This document shows, piece after piece, positions 52,253-63,318 of a stretch of 64,000 nucleotides of DNA. The DNA comes from Lunatimonas lonarensis (GTDB lineage: Bacteria > Bacteroidota > Bacteroidia > Cytophagales > Cyclobacteriaceae): positions 62,001 to 126,000 of the forward strand of contig NZ_AQHR01000107.1 of NCBI RefSeq assembly GCF_000390185.1. The letters run 5' to 3'. The notes under the pieces were generated by a model. That model searched no databases and was not told the DNA's origin. It saw nothing but the letters and a program-made list of their open reading frames with translations. Both the position numbers and the translations under genes were made by a program. How positions within the stretch are numbered: position 1 is the first letter of the stretch; every line of letters starts with the position of its first letter.

Positions 52253-53410
52253 CTATCGCAAAGCCGCAACGATCAATACCGGGTTGTCGTCGTCTGCCCA
52301 ACCCTCTAGCTGGTCACGCAGCCCTGGAGCCAATTGCATTTGCCCCACACCCGACTTCAGCGTCTTCATTTCTACCAAGAAAACCAACTCCCGATCCGAA
52401 CGAAATCCCACTGGCTGGTAAAAAACCGCTGATTCGTGCTGTTGCAAAACTTGCTTCTTTATGCGGTTGCTTGACTTGTCTAGCTTGCTTGACTTGTCTA
52501 GCTTGCTTGACTTGTCTAGCAAGACCTGATGGTTTTCTACCCCTTTTATGGATTGAACGTAAATTTCAAATAAACTGTACGATTCACTGTCGTGCATCCT
52601 ATACACATCGGCAAATCCCCGCTCATTTAGCTTCATAAATCCCTCCATCAAATCTTCCTCCCAAAACTCGGCTGGGACAGCCATGCGCCCAAAATCAAAG
52701 GATACGTGGGGAGTAATGCTATCACCCACCACCTCGTAGATCACATCGTCAAAGGAATCGTGAAAAAACAACCGATCAGGGAACGCATACAGGTTAACAC
52801 CTGTGATCGGCATCATATCGTTGGAATAATCGTTCTCCAAAAACCGGCCGACTATCACCCCTTCCTCATCCAACAAATAAAGTCGATGGTCCGAGACCGG
52901 TAAATTATGTCCGGCGTACACAGCTAAGCGACCCGTTGGACTCCATTCCGCTGAAAAGCCCAAAACACCCAATGAGGTAGATTCCGGTGTGCCCTTTGGC
53001 ATTGGAAACCGAATAAGCTCGGTATGCATACCTTGTCCAGCGAGGATTTCAAGCCCCTCGCCGGGCCGTAGCAAATGGGAAATACCGGCTACCTTATCGG
53101 GACCTTCCCCTACCTCCAATAACTTCCCCACATAAGCCCCATCACTCAAAAAATAATGCACATCTCCTCGTCGCTGACTCTCCCAAATCAAGTATCCATC
53201 GTTCCAAAACCTTACCTCAACTTGAGTGCTGAGCAAATTGTCTGAGTGGGTTTCCAAGGGGATCAATTCCTTAATCTCCCATGAAAACGTATCCTCGATC
53301 ACCTCCATCAACACAATGCGATCAACGGGGGAAGAATCCGGAGAAGACTCACAGGATACCAAAAGGATCATAAACATAGAAAGGCAAGGGAAAATAGACA
53401 AAAAGCGCAT
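52253..53410 (-). CDS. Lipoprotein predicted to form a six-bladed propeller
   Basis: 385 residues with lipoprotein Cys20 (SMFMILLVSC). The pattern of blades (LEVGEGPDKVAGISHLLRPG, GFSAEWSPTGRLAVYAGHNL, YAFPDRLFFHDSFDDVIYEV) is that of the Bacteroidota 6-bladed beta-propeller family. Near the C-terminus an in-frame tandem repeat encodes LDKSS(K/N) three times. The function is unknown; such genes often accompany transporters. Confidence 0.8.
   Translation of the reverse strand: MRFLSIFPCLSMFMILLVSCESSPDSSPVDRIVLMEVIEDTFSWEIKELIPLETHSDNLLSTQVEVRFWNDGYLIWESQRRGDVHYFLSDGAYVGKLLEVGEGPDKVAGISHLLRPGEGLEILAGQGMHTELIRFPMPKGTPESTSLGVLGFSAEWSPTGRLAVYAGHNLPVSDHRLYLLDEEGVIVGRFLENDYSNDMMPITGVNLYAFPDRLFFHDSFDDVIYEVVGDSITPHVSFDFGRMAVPAEFWEEDLMEGFMKLNERGFADVYRMHDSESYSLFEIYVQSIKGVENHQVLLDKSSKLDKSSKLDKSSNRIKKQVLQQHESAVFYQPVGFRSDRELVFLVEMKTLKSGVGQMQLAPGLRDQLEGWADDDNPVLIVAALR
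52467..52520 (-). repeat. In-frame 18-bp minisatellite, three perfect copies
   Basis: TTGCTTGACTTGTCTAGC is repeated three times without change, encoding three LDKSS-type hexapeptides of the propeller lipoprotein. The length is a multiple of three, so copy-number changes would keep the frame. Confidence 0.9.
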
Positions 53411-53474
53411 AGAAGCAATGGGTTAGATATAGACGATTAATTTACCTAATTTTTTAATAATTTAAAACAATGCA

Positions 53475-53505
53475 TAAAAAAAGCTCCGGATAACCGGAGC
53501 TTTTA
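53475..53505 (-). terminator. Terminator of the enolase gene
   Basis: AGCTCCGG (53482-53489) pairs with CCGGAGCT (53494-53501) and has A-rich and T-rich flanks on both sides; on the minus strand it ends in seven T. It lies about 25 bp past the enolase stop. Confidence 0.85.
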
Positions 53506-53529
53506 TTGAATAAAATATTTGTTAGCTAG

Positions 53530-54819
<1,290 letters not shown>

Positions 54820-54828
54820 TTATGTTTG

Positions 54829-55920
54829 TTACTTTTTGGTTAGGGAAATAAATTCATCAAACAGGTACCGGGAATCGTGCGGTCCTGGACTGGATTCGGG
54901 GTGGTACTGAACGGAAAATGCCGGGCGACTCTTTAGGCGAATACCAGCGACGGAACCATCGTTCAGGTGCACATGGGTAATTTCAACATCCGGGTTCTTT
55001 GCTATGTCTTCTTTGGTAACGACAAACCCGTGATTTTGGGAGGTAATTTCGCTTTTCCCTGTCAACAGATTTTTGATCGGGTGGTTGAGACCTCTATGAC
55101 CATGGTGCATTTTGTAAGTGGATATACCACAGGCCCTTGCCAAAATCTGGTGTCCAAGGCAAATTCCAAAAAGAGGCTTTCCAAGTGCAAGTATTTGTTT
55201 GGCGGTTTCTACCGCATAATCCATCACCGCAGGATCACCTGGGCCATTGGAAAGGAAATAGGCATCGGGCCCCCACGCTTCCATTTCCTCTAGACTGGTT
55301 TTGGCAGGAAATACTTTGCAATAAGCACCTCGCTCGGAAAGACAGCGCAGGATGTTTCGCTTTATTCCGTAATCCACACAGGCGACTTTAATGGACGAAC
55401 CCTCTTCGCCAAAAAAATAGGGCTCCTTGGTGCAGACTTGGGAAGAAAGCTCCAGGCCATTCATGTCAGGGACTTTTTTGAGTTCGGCGCGCAACGCATC
55501 CAAATCAGAGATCTCTGAACTGATAATGGCATTCATGGCTCCTTTGGAGCGGATATGCCTTACCAACAACCGCGTATCGATATCGGCAATGCCGGTAATG
55601 CCATGCTCCGCAAGGTATTCCTGAAGAGATTGTTTGGCATCAAGACGGCTGTAAACATTCGAAAAATCATTCACCACGATGCCGGCAATTAACGGTCGAG
55701 CTGACTCAGCTTCATCATCCACTACACCATAATTACCGATATGCGGTGTAGTATTGACGATAATCTGACCGGTGTAGGAGGGATCTGTGTAAATCTCCTG
55801 GTACCCCGTCATACCGGTATTAAAACAAATCTCTCCGCCGCTGGTCCCTTCCTTCCCTACAAGCGTTCCGTGAAAGACCATTCCATCTGCTAATAGAAGT
55901 GTTGCTTTTTTTCTTGTCAT
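54829..55920 (-). CDS. carA: Carbamoyl-phosphate synthase small subunit
   Basis: 363 residues from ATG 55920 (MTRKKATLLLADGMVFHG); the longer frame to 56007 runs through the upstream terminator region. N-terminal domain with NTGMTGYQEIYTDPSYTGQI, C-terminal glutamine amidotransferase with nucleophile Cys (FGICLGHQILA) and His/Glu (QYHPESSPGPHDS). Supplies ammonia to CarB for arginine and pyrimidine synthesis. carB is not adjacent. Confidence 0.95.
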   Translation of the reverse strand: MTRKKATLLLADGMVFHGTLVGKEGTSGGEICFNTGMTGYQEIYTDPSYTGQIIVNTTPHIGNYGVVDDEAESARPLIAGIVVNDFSNVYSRLDAKQSLQEYLAEHGITGIADIDTRLLVRHIRSKGAMNAIISSEISDLDALRAELKKVPDMNGLELSSQVCTKEPYFFGEEGSSIKVACVDYGIKRNILRCLSERGAYCKVFPAKTSLEEMEAWGPDAYFLSNGPGDPAVMDYAVETAKQILALGKPLFGICLGHQILARACGISTYKMHHGHRGLNHPIKNLLTGKSEITSQNHGFVVTKEDIAKNPDVEITHVHLNDGSVAGIRLKSRPAFSVQYHPESSPGPHDSRYLFDEFISLTKK

Positions 55921-55988
55921 AATCAAATTTGAATGGGCAAATTTAAGGATTTTATCAGTAAGTGGGAGTATAAATGCGGAAAGGATAC

Positions 55989-56018
55989 AAAAAAGGGATT
56001 GAACCATCGCCCAATCCC
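55989..56018 (-). terminator. Terminator of the ribosomal alpha/spc cluster
   Basis: GGGATTG (55995-56001) pairs with CAATCCC (56012-56018); on the minus strand the hairpin is followed by six T. It lies 37 bp past the rplQ stop and ahead of carA. Confidence 0.8.
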
Positions 56019-56055
56019 TTTATCTATACCATTATCCCGACACACTAGTAGGTCG

Positions 56056-56565
56056 CTATTCCGATTTTTTCTCTTCGCTGCCTTCGCCTTCCGCAGCAGG
56101 GGCATCCACTGCTGCTGCGGGTGCTGAATCCTCAGCCTTACCGCTGCTACGGCGACTCCTTCTGCGAGTGGACTTCTTCGCCGGCTTGGCATCTTGAAGC
56201 ATCAGCTCGTTAAAGTCCACCAACTCGATAATACACATTTCTGCATTATCTCCCAGACGAAGTCCGGTTTTGATGATCCGGGTATACCCCCCTGGTCTGC
56301 TGGCAACTTTATCTGCTACGGTACCAAAAAGCTCCTTGATGGCCTCTTTGTTTTGGAGGTAAGAGAAAACAACCCGTCTGTTATGGGTGGTATCTTCCTT
56401 CGCCCTGGTGATGAATGGCTCTACGTATTTTCTCAGTTCCTTGGCCTTTGCCAGCGTAGTAGAAATCCGCTTATGTAGGAACAGCGAACTAGCCATATTG
56501 GACAGCATCGCCTTTCTGTGCGAGGCGGTTCTTCCAAGGTGGTTAAATTTCTTGCCGTGTCTCAT
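56056..56565 (-). CDS. rplQ: 50S ribosomal protein L17
   Basis: 169 residues. The conserved core ([20 protein letters not shown]) is followed by a low-complexity tail: a basic stretch ([12 protein letters not shown]) then an Ala/Glu-rich acidic end. Standard bacterial L17 is about 120 aa, so the tail adds about 50 residues. Last gene of the alpha operon, 6 bp after rpoA. Confidence 0.96.
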   Translation of the reverse strand: MRHGKKFNHLGRTASHRKAMLSNMASSLFLHKRISTTLAKAKELRKYVEPFITRAKEDTTHNRRVVFSYLQNKEAIKELFGTVADKVASRPGGYTRIIKTGLRLGDNAEMCIIELVDFNELMLQDAKPAKKSTRRRSRRSSGKAEDSAPAAAVDAPAAEGEGSEEKKSE

Positions 56566-56571
56566 TTTATT

Positions 56572-57561
56572 TTATTCTTCTTCAAGTTTATACTTTGACA
56601 AATCCATGCCGAAGGTGAGCCCCTTCTCCTGGATCAACTGCTCCAATTCAGCCAGGGATTTTTTCCCAAAATTGCGGAACTTCATCATATCGGAAATCTC
56701 CAGCCTGGCTAGATCGCCCAGCGTCTTTACATCAGCAGCCTTCAAGCAGTTGTATGCTCTGACAGAAAGGTCCAAATCACTGAGGGACGTCTTCAAAAGC
56801 TTCCTCATGTGCAGGTATTCCTCGTCAATCGGCTCGATGGCACCACTTCCTGGGGCATCGATCACCATCGTCTGATCCGAGAATAACATGAAGTGTTGGA
56901 TCAAAATCTTGGCAGATTCCTGCAGGGCCTTTTCCGGGTGGATGGATCCATCCGTGGTAACTTCCATCACCAACTGCTCGTAGTCTGTCTTTTGCTCAAC
57001 CCGGGTATTCTCTACCCTGTATTTTACATTTTTGATAGGCGTAAAGATCGCGTCAATGGGAATGACCCCATAAATCTGCTCTTTAGGCTTGGACTCCTCG
57101 GCCGGCAGGTACCCTCTACCTTTTTCAACTGTCAGTTCGATTTCCAAACTAATAGAGTCATCCAAATGACAGATTATCAGGTCAGGATTCAAAACCTCAA
57201 AGGAAGAAGTATACTTGGCAATGTCACCTGCGGTAAAAACATCCTTGCCTTTTACCTCAACAGTTATCTTGCCATCTATGGATTCATGCAGTTTTTTAAA
57301 TCTTACTTGTTTCAGATTTAGGATAATATCAGTAACATCTTCCACTACTCCCTCAATACTGGAAAACTCGTGCACTACACCCGGCAGCTTCACTGCGGTG
57401 ATGGCATAGCCTTCCAAGGAAGAAAGAAGGATTCTCCTTAATGCATTACCAATAGTAACCCCGTAACCTTTTTCCAGAGGCTTGAACGTAAACAGACCAT
57501 GAAAATCATCTGCTTTTTCCATCACCACCTTTTCCGGCATTTGAAATGCTAATATGGACAT
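56572..57561 (-). CDS. rpoA: RNA polymerase alpha subunit
   Basis: 329 residues. N-terminal dimerisation domain ([20 protein letters not shown]) and C-terminal domain ([34 protein letters not shown]) are complete. Assembles the RNA polymerase core and contacts activators. Lies between rpsD and rplQ as in other bacteria. Confidence 0.98.
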   Translation of the reverse strand: MSILAFQMPEKVVMEKADDFHGLFTFKPLEKGYGVTIGNALRRILLSSLEGYAITAVKLPGVVHEFSSIEGVVEDVTDIILNLKQVRFKKLHESIDGKITVEVKGKDVFTAGDIAKYTSSFEVLNPDLIICHLDDSISLEIELTVEKGRGYLPAEESKPKEQIYGVIPIDAIFTPIKNVKYRVENTRVEQKTDYEQLVMEVTTDGSIHPEKALQESAKILIQHFMLFSDQTMVIDAPGSGAIEPIDEEYLHMRKLLKTSLSDLDLSVRAYNCLKAADVKTLGDLARLEISDMMKFRNFGKKSLAELEQLIQEKGLTFGMDLSKYKLEEE

Positions 57562-57595
57562 ATCGATCGTTTTTTTAAGGTCGGGAATTAATTAA

Positions 57596-58201
57596 TTATT
57601 TAGAGTAAAGTTCAACGATGAGCTGTTCTTTGATATTCTCAGGGATGTCTTCCCTTACAGGGATACTGACAAATTTCCCGCTCATAGAGGAAGCTTCCCA
57701 CTCCAACCAAGGGAATCGGTTGGAAGGTCTTCCTGTTAAACTTCCTGTGATCGCCTCCAGAGACTTCGAACGCTCCCGTACAGAAACAACATCACCTGGC
57801 TTTAGGGTGTAGGAAGGAATGTTTACCAACTCTCCGTTTACAAGGATATGCTTATGGGAAACAAGCTGTCGGGCAGACCTACGGGTAGGCGCTATACCGA
57901 GGCGATACACGGTATTGTCAAGCCTTGACTCCAACAACTGGAGCAAGTTTTCACCTGTAACACCCTTTTTCCTAGAAGCAATATCAAACATCCTCGCAAA
58001 CTGACGCTCTAGGATGCCATAGATGTATTTAGCCTTTTGCTTTTCCATCAACTGGATCGCATACTCAGACTGCTTTTTCCTTCTACCCCTTCCATGTTGA
58101 CCGGGAGGATAGTTCTTTTTTTGAAGCACTTTACTTTGCCCTTCGATAGGTTCGCCGAACTTTCGGGCAATTTTCGCTTTTGGACCTCTATATCTAGCCA
58201 T
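57596..58201 (-). CDS. rpsD: 30S ribosomal protein S4
   Basis: 201 residues of the Zn-free type: the N-terminus ([20 protein letters not shown]) has no cysteine cluster. The S4 RNA-binding domain ([20 protein letters not shown]) is complete. Binds 16S rRNA early in assembly. Confidence 0.98.
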   Translation of the reverse strand: MARYRGPKAKIARKFGEPIEGQSKVLQKKNYPPGQHGRGRRKKQSEYAIQLMEKQKAKYIYGILERQFARMFDIASRKKGVTGENLLQLLESRLDNTVYRLGIAPTRRSARQLVSHKHILVNGELVNIPSYTLKPGDVVSVRERSKSLEAITGSLTGRPSNRFPWLEWEASSMSGKFVSIPVREDIPENIKEQLIVELYSK

Positions 58202-58219
58202 GCTAACTCTTCTTTAAAA

Positions 58220-58618
58220 TTATACTCTTCTGCGTTTGGGAGGACGACAACCGTTGTGCGGTAGCGGGGTCACGTCTGTAATGGTCGTAACGTCCAGTCC
58301 TACATTCTGCAAGGTTCTGATCGCTGATTCCCTTCCTGCTCCAGGACCCTTGACAAATACCTCCACCTTTCTCAATCCTAGGTCATAAGCAACCTGACCG
58401 CAGTTCTGAGCGGCCATTTGCGCTGCGTAGGGGGTGTTCTTTTTAGAACCCCTGAACCCCATCTTACCAGCAGACGCCCAAGAAATAACCTGACCTGAAT
58501 TATTGGTAATAGATATGATGATGTTGTTGAAGGAAGCCTTGATATGGGCTTGGCCCACCGCCTCTACTTTTACAACTCTTTTCTTAGCTTTCGCTTTTTC
58601 GTTTCTTTTCTGAGCCAT
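58220..58618 (-). CDS. rpsK: 30S ribosomal protein S11
   Basis: 132 residues with the Lys-rich start ([20 protein letters not shown]) and conserved [31 protein letters not shown] and C-terminal [11 protein letters not shown]. Part of the small-subunit platform. Follows rpsM by 15 bp. Confidence 0.98.
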   Translation of the reverse strand: MAQKRNEKAKAKKRVVKVEAVGQAHIKASFNNIIISITNNSGQVISWASAGKMGFRGSKKNTPYAAQMAAQNCGQVAYDLGLRKVEVFVKGPGAGRESAIRTLQNVGLDVTTITDVTPLPHNGCRPPKRRRV

Positions 58619-58633
58619 GATCTAAATCAAGAT

Positions 58634-59011
58634 TTATTTAGTCGCCTTCTTTTTGTTAGCAACAGTCTTTCTCTTACCTTTTCTCGTTCTGGCGTTATTC
58701 TTGGTCTTTTGCCCCCTTACTGGCAATCCCTTACGGTGTCTCAAACCTCTGTAACATCCAATATCCATCAGCCGCTTGATACTGAGCTGTATCTCCGACT
58801 TAAGTACACCCTCTGTTTTGAACTCTTCAGCTATGATGTTCCTGATAGCAGTAGACTCATCGTCGTCCCACTCGCCAGCCTTTTTATCAAATGAAATTCC
58901 CGCCTTGCTGAGGATCGCTCTGGCCGAGCTCCTTCCTATACCGAAGATATAGGTAAGACCGATTTCTCCCCGCTTGTTATCCGGGATGTCAACACCTGCA
59001 ATTCTTGCCAT
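58634..59011 (-). CDS. rpsM: 30S ribosomal protein S13
   Basis: 125 residues. Core blocks are [20 protein letters not shown] and [20 protein letters not shown], with the basic C-terminal tail. It contacts the 50S subunit and tRNA. Its start lies 5 bp after the rpmJ stop. Confidence 0.98.
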   Translation of the reverse strand: MARIAGVDIPDNKRGEIGLTYIFGIGRSSARAILSKAGISFDKKAGEWDDDESTAIRNIIAEEFKTEGVLKSEIQLSIKRLMDIGCYRGLRHRKGLPVRGQKTKNNARTRKGKRKTVANKKKATK

Positions 59012-59016
59012 AGTAA

Positions 59017-59133
59017 TTAACCTTGTCTTTGTTTAAACTTTGGATTCTTTTTATTGATCACATAAAGCTTTCCTTTCCGTCGGATCACTTTGCAATCAGC
59101 GCTTCGCTTCTTAATAGATGCCTTAACTTTCAT
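59017..59133 (-). CDS. rpmJ: 50S ribosomal protein L36
   Basis: 38 residues, translated by hand from ATG 59133 to TAA at 59017: it starts [20 protein letters not shown] and ends KFKQRQG. It keeps only one Cys, so it is the zinc-free (C-minus) paralogue type of L36. Placed between infA and rpsM, the normal site. Confidence 0.95.
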   Translation of the reverse strand: MKVKASIKKRSADCKVIRRKGKLYVINKKNPKFKQRQG

Positions 59134-59217
59134 AGGATTACAATTTTTCTTTCAATGTCCATACCTCTTTCTGAAAATAGATCCAAAAAGAATATATCCT
59201 CTAAACTTATTATTTGC

Positions 59218-59436
59218 TTACTTATACCGATAAACAATCCTCCCCTTCGAAAGATCATAAGGAGACAGCTCCAACTTAACCTTATCGCCTGGTAGGATTT
59301 TAATATAATTCATCCGCATTTTACCGGAAATATGTGCTATCAGCTGATGCCCATTTTCCAGTTCCACTTTAAACATTGCATTGGACAGGGCCTCCACGAT
59401 GGTGCCGTCCTGCTCTATTGACGCTTGTTTAGCCAT
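59218..59436 (-). CDS. infA: Translation initiation factor IF-1
   Basis: 72 residues, an S1-type OB fold: [20 protein letters not shown] and [20 protein letters not shown]. Binds the A site during initiation. Its first 8 bp overlap the end of the map gene, indicating coupled translation. Confidence 0.97.
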   Translation of the reverse strand: MAKQASIEQDGTIVEALSNAMFKVELENGHQLIAHISGKMRMNYIKILPGDKVKLELSPYDLSKGRIVYRYK

Positions 59437-60205
59437 ATATGAAATTTTCTTCTATGTACTCATGCGTGGTCAAAACCTCTGTCTTATCCTCAAAAATCGC
59501 AACCGTATGCTCAAAATGAGCCGAAACTTTCCGGTCAGCGGTTCGGATAGTCCAGCCATCCCGTTCCTGTACCACGTTTCTTGTCCCGAGGTTTACCATG
59601 GGTTCTATCGCAATGACCAACCCGTCCTTTAGAACAGGGCCACTTCCACGTTTTCCATAGTTCGGTACCTCCGGTGCCTCATGAAGGCTCTTGCCCAAAC
59701 CATGCCCTACAAGTTCACGAACGATGGTGAATCCATTGGACTCTACAAATTTCTGGATAGCGTGCCCTATATCTCCGATACGGTTGTTAAAAACCGCCTG
59801 TTCGATACCAAGAGCCAAAGATTCTTTGGTCACATCTAGCAACCTCAAAATAGAGGGGGAAACTTCACCGACAGGGTAAGTATAAGCAGAATCGCTATGA
59901 AAACCTTGGTGAAAGACTCCACAATCTATTGAGATTATATCCCCATCCTTCAATTCGTAGCCGCTCGGAAACCCATGAACGACCACCTCATTTACCGAAA
60001 TACAGAGAGAAGCAGGAAACCCGTTATATCCTTTGAAAGACGGAATCCCCCTATGATCTCTGATGTACTCCTCTGCAATTTTATCGAGGTAAGAGGTCTT
60101 TACCCCTTCCTTTACATATTTGGCTATCTCGCCGTGTGCTTTTCCTAAGATCTGGGCACTTTGTTTTATTAACTCTACCTCTTCCCTGGTCTTATACCGT
60201 ATCAT
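59429..60205 (-). CDS. map: Methionine aminopeptidase type I
   Basis: 258 residues. Metal ligands of the pita-bread fold are visible in [18 protein letters not shown] (two Asp), [16 protein letters not shown] (His), IEPMV (Glu) and the late EHTVA (Glu). Removes initiator Met. It sits between secY and infA, 1 bp after the secY stop. Confidence 0.96.
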   Translation of the reverse strand: MIRYKTREEVELIKQSAQILGKAHGEIAKYVKEGVKTSYLDKIAEEYIRDHRGIPSFKGYNGFPASLCISVNEVVVHGFPSGYELKDGDIISIDCGVFHQGFHSDSAYTYPVGEVSPSILRLLDVTKESLALGIEQAVFNNRIGDIGHAIQKFVESNGFTIVRELVGHGLGKSLHEAPEVPNYGKRGSGPVLKDGLVIAIEPMVNLGTRNVVQERDGWTIRTADRKVSAHFEHTVAIFEDKTEVLTTHEYIEENFIYG

Positions 60206-60206
60206 A

Positions 60207-61523
60207 CTACGCTACTGCATAACTAGAAGGATCGTTCTTCATGTTACCGCTTTTCATAAGGCCCTCGTAATGGCGCATCAACAAGTAGCTTTCAATCTGA
60301 CGAAGGGTATCAAGGATTACGCCCACCATAATAAGCAACGAAGTACCGCCATAAAACTGGGCAAATTCACCACTGACACCTGCCACGATGGCAAAAGCCG
60401 GTAATATGGCAACGACAGAAAGTAGAAACGATCCTGGAAGCGTGATCCTCGAAATGATGTTGTCAATAAAATCCGCAGTTGGCGCACCGGGTTTGATTCC
60501 CGGAATAAATCCACCATTTCGTTTCATATCTTCCGCAATCTGCTCCGGATTTACGGTAATCGCAGTGTAGAAGAAGGTGAACAAAATGATCATGATTGCA
60601 AACACCAAATTGTATTGCCAGCTGGTGAAGTCACTAAAGGTAGTTCCGATGTACGCAGCGATATCACTCGAATCAGCCCAAATCTGCGCAATCAGCGCGG
60701 GAAGGAACATCAACGACTGGGCAAAAATTATCGGCATTACACCTGACGCATTCACCTTAATCGGGATATACTGCCGCTGTCCGCCATACACTTTACCTCC
60801 CACCACTTGCTTAGCGTACTGCACCGGTATTCTCCTCGTGGCTTCGGTAAGTGCTACTGTACCCACTACCACAAAGAAAAGAACCACCGCCTCAATGATC
60901 AACAAAAGAATACCTCCCGACCCCTTGGACAACGACTCCGCAATAATAGCTCCGGGTAGTGCAGATATGATTCCAATCATGATCAACATTGAGATACCGT
61001 TTCCGATTCCCTTTTCAGTGATCTTCTCTCCCAACCACATACAAAACATCGTTCCCGAAGTAAGTAACACCAAAGAGCTTACCATAAACAAGGACTTGTT
61101 TATCATGATGGCCTCATTGGGGATAGTGGCGGTTATGTAACCAATTCCTTGCGCGATCGTGATGAGGATCGTCAATACCCTCGTGATCTGATTGATCCGC
61201 TTACGTCCAGATTCACCTTCCTTCTGCAGCTTTTGAAAATAAGGCACACCAACAGTTAACAACTGCAGCACGATAGATGCAGATATATACGGCATGATAC
61301 CAAGTCCAAATATGGAAGCCCTACTAAAAGAGCCTCCCAGGAATGTATCTATCAAACCAAATATACCTCCTGCGGACTCTCCGAGCAGATTGGGATCTAC
61401 ACCTGGCAACACGATAAAAGAACCAATCCTAAAAACCACCAGGAAACCTATGGTATTCAGGATACGGATTCTCAAATCTTCTATCGAAAAGATGTTCTTA
61501 ACCGTTGTGATGAATTTTTTCAT
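60207..61523 (-). CDS. secY: Protein translocase subunit SecY
   Basis: 438 residues with ten membrane segments. IRILNTIGFLVVFRIGSFIV (TM1), GIMPYISASIVLQLL, RRIPVQYAKQVVGGKVYGGQ and KRNGGFIPGIKPG are family blocks. Forms the Sec channel with SecE and SecG. Starts 3 bp after the rplO stop. Confidence 0.97.
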   Translation of the reverse strand: MKKFITTVKNIFSIEDLRIRILNTIGFLVVFRIGSFIVLPGVDPNLLGESAGGIFGLIDTFLGGSFSRASIFGLGIMPYISASIVLQLLTVGVPYFQKLQKEGESGRKRINQITRVLTILITIAQGIGYITATIPNEAIMINKSLFMVSSLVLLTSGTMFCMWLGEKITEKGIGNGISMLIMIGIISALPGAIIAESLSKGSGGILLLIIEAVVLFFVVVGTVALTEATRRIPVQYAKQVVGGKVYGGQRQYIPIKVNASGVMPIIFAQSLMFLPALIAQIWADSSDIAAYIGTTFSDFTSWQYNLVFAIMIILFTFFYTAITVNPEQIAEDMKRNGGFIPGIKPGAPTADFIDNIISRITLPGSFLLSVVAILPAFAIVAGVSGEFAQFYGGTSLLIMVGVILDTLRQIESYLLMRHYEGLMKSGNMKNDPSSYAVA

Positions 61524-61526
61524 TGT

Positions 61527-61973
61527 TTAAAGCTTATGGACAGTTCCGCCAATGGTTTGGATAGCTTCCTCGGCGGACGCTGAGAACTTGTGCGCACTTA
61601 CATTCAATTTCGCTGTAAGTTCGCCTGTTCCTAGGACTTTTACAAGATCTTTCTTTGACACCAAGCCATTTTCAACCAACGTATCGAATGAAATCGTGTC
61701 TATGCTTAGCTTGTCAGCCAGCGTCTGTAGGTCAACAAGATTTACAGGCTTATAAGCCACCCGGTTTACATTTTTGAAACCGAACTTGGGCACCCTACGC
61801 TGAAGGGGCATTTGACCACCTTCAAAGCCGATCTTCTTCTTATAACCTGACCGGGATTTAGCCCCCTTATGTCCTCTGGTGGAAGTCCCTCCTCTGCCAG
61901 ACCCAGGACCACGTCCTATACGCTTCTCTGATTTGACAGACCCAGCGGCAGGCTTTAATGTATGTAGTTTCAT
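61527..61973 (-). CDS. rplO: 50S ribosomal protein L15
   Basis: 148 residues: [40 protein letters not shown] and a C-terminal [15 protein letters not shown]. Late-assembly 50S protein. Its start codon is part of a leader cassette (copy 2), and it is separated from rpmD by 276 bp, unlike the other genes here. Confidence 0.97.
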   Translation of the reverse strand: MKLHTLKPAAGSVKSEKRIGRGPGSGRGGTSTRGHKGAKSRSGYKKKIGFEGGQMPLQRRVPKFGFKNVNRVAYKPVNLVDLQTLADKLSIDTISFDTLVENGLVSKKDLVKVLGTGELTAKLNVSAHKFSASAEEAIQTIGGTVHKL

Positions 61974-62092
61974 GTGTCTATAATTATTTTTAAGGGGTCA
62001 CATGGAATCTCGCATGGTTGCCCCGAATAGCTATCGGGGCATCCCGGTTTGTGACGGCTACGTCATGCTCGATTTCATCTGTTTATACTATT
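61968..62092 (-). repeat. Dispersed leader cassette, copy 2, between rpmD and rplO
   Basis: Minus strand: AGTATAAACAGATGAAA opens the seven-codon frame Met-Lys-Ser-Ser-Met-Thr-stop (62078 downward). Then come TGACG-TAGC-CGTCA, CCCCGATAGCTATTCGGGG (one base inserted relative to copy 1), GTGACC, and AATTATAGACACATGAAA with the rplO start codon. About 65 bp is nearly identical to copy 1 at 32 kb. Confidence 0.75.
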
Positions 62093-62249
62093 TTTAGCAG
62101 CATTCGTATCCGATGTGTTGCCTTTACCTTGGCTTGAAATATCCAATGAAAAGCGATTCAGAAATTGGATTGCTGTTGTAATCGATTTAACCTGTTGTGA
62201 ACAAGAGGGCGGCGGATTAAAATGCAAACGACATCCCACCGCCGACCGA

Positions 62250-62429
62250 TCAAGCCTCCTCAGTCTTTACCAGGTGGCTTACTTTGTTGATCATCCCCAG
62301 AACCTGCGGGGTAGCTTCCACCTCAACAGTTCGGTTTATCTTTCCCAAACCCAATGCAACGATGGTTGCCTTCTGGTCTTTTGGTCGTTTAATTGTGCTT
62401 CGAATCTGTGTAACTCTAACCTTAGCCAT
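62250..62429 (-). CDS. rpmD: 50S ribosomal protein L30
   Basis: 59 residues from ATG 62429 ([20 protein letters not shown]); the longer frame to 62513 lies inside rpsE. The core [20 protein letters not shown] is typical. Its start is 4 bp after the rpsE stop. Confidence 0.97.
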   Translation of the reverse strand: MAKVRVTQIRSTIKRPKDQKATIVALGLGKINRTVEVEATPQVLGMINKVSHLVKTEEA

Positions 62430-62433
62430 CGTA

Positions 62434-62952
62434 TTAACCGTTAAAAACCTTAGACAATTTAACTCTCCGCTGCTGGGAAACGGCAATCGCATCCCGCATA
62501 TTTTCCAATGCATCGATGGTCGCTTTTACCACGTTGTGCGGGTTTGACGATCCTTTGGATTTTGCCAAAATATCGGTATACCCAGCGCTCTCCAATACAG
62601 CTCTCATCGCACCACCTGCAAGAACACCCGTACCAGGAGCTGCCGGCTTGATCAATACGAGACCTCCTCCATATTTACCTTGTTGATCATGGGGCACAGT
62701 ACCTTTGTAAAGAGGAACCTGAATTAGATTCTTCTTGGCATCCTCTATGCCCTTAGTAATAGCATCAGTCACCTCGTTGGCCTTTCCTAATCCATAACCA
62801 ACGATTCCGTTTCCATCACCCACTACTACAATTGCTGAAAAGGAGAAACGCCTACCGCCTTTTACCACTTTGGCAACCCGGTTTATAGCTACTACTTTTT
62901 CCTTCAGCTCAGTATCAGTAGCCCTAATTGGTTTTTTTCGTATTTGGGACAT
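62434..62952 (-). CDS. rpsE: 30S ribosomal protein S5
   Basis: 172 residues. Double-stranded-RNA-binding half ([40 protein letters not shown]) and C-terminal half ([20 protein letters not shown]) are complete. Involved in mRNA entry and decoding accuracy. Confidence 0.98.
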   Translation of the reverse strand: MSQIRKKPIRATDTELKEKVVAINRVAKVVKGGRRFSFSAIVVVGDGNGIVGYGLGKANEVTDAITKGIEDAKKNLIQVPLYKGTVPHDQQGKYGGGLVLIKPAAPGTGVLAGGAMRAVLESAGYTDILAKSKGSSNPHNVVKATIDALENMRDAIAVSQQRRVKLSKVFNG

Positions 62953-62960
62953 AATATCTA

Positions 62961-63311
62961 TTAAAATTTAAGGCCAGCTTCCCTGGCACCGTCTGCCAGA
63001 GCTTTAACATTACCATGATAAAGGTACCCGCTTCGATCGAATACCACTTCACTTACTCCACCCGCTAGCGCCTTTTCGGCGATTTTCTTACCGACTTCTT
63101 TAGAAACCGATAGGTTGGTATTTGAAATGGATCCCAATTCCTTGGATGAAGCACTTGCAAGTGTATGACCCTTAAGGTCGTTCACAATCTGGGCATATAT
63201 ACCGGTATTACTCTTGAATACCGCCAAGCGTGGCCTAGAATCGGTACCGGAGATCTTCCTCCGAATACTTTTTTTAATCCTACGTCTACGTTCGTTTTTA
63301 TTAAAAGCCAT
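62961..63311 (-). CDS. rplR: 50S ribosomal protein L18
   Basis: 116 residues: [40 protein letters not shown] and a C-terminal [15 protein letters not shown]. Binds 5S rRNA. 8 bp separate it from both rplF and rpsE. Confidence 0.98.
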   Translation of the reverse strand: MAFNKNERRRRIKKSIRRKISGTDSRPRLAVFKSNTGIYAQIVNDLKGHTLASASSKELGSISNTNLSVSKEVGKKIAEKALAGGVSEVVFDRSGYLYHGNVKALADGAREAGLKF

Positions 63312-63318
63312 GTCTCAA

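Noticed and set aside
62211-62249. GC-rich inverted repeat (GGCGGCGG / CCGCCG) after rpmD as a terminator
   Set aside because: No U-run follows on the minus strand and the loop is large, so a Rho-independent terminator is not supported.
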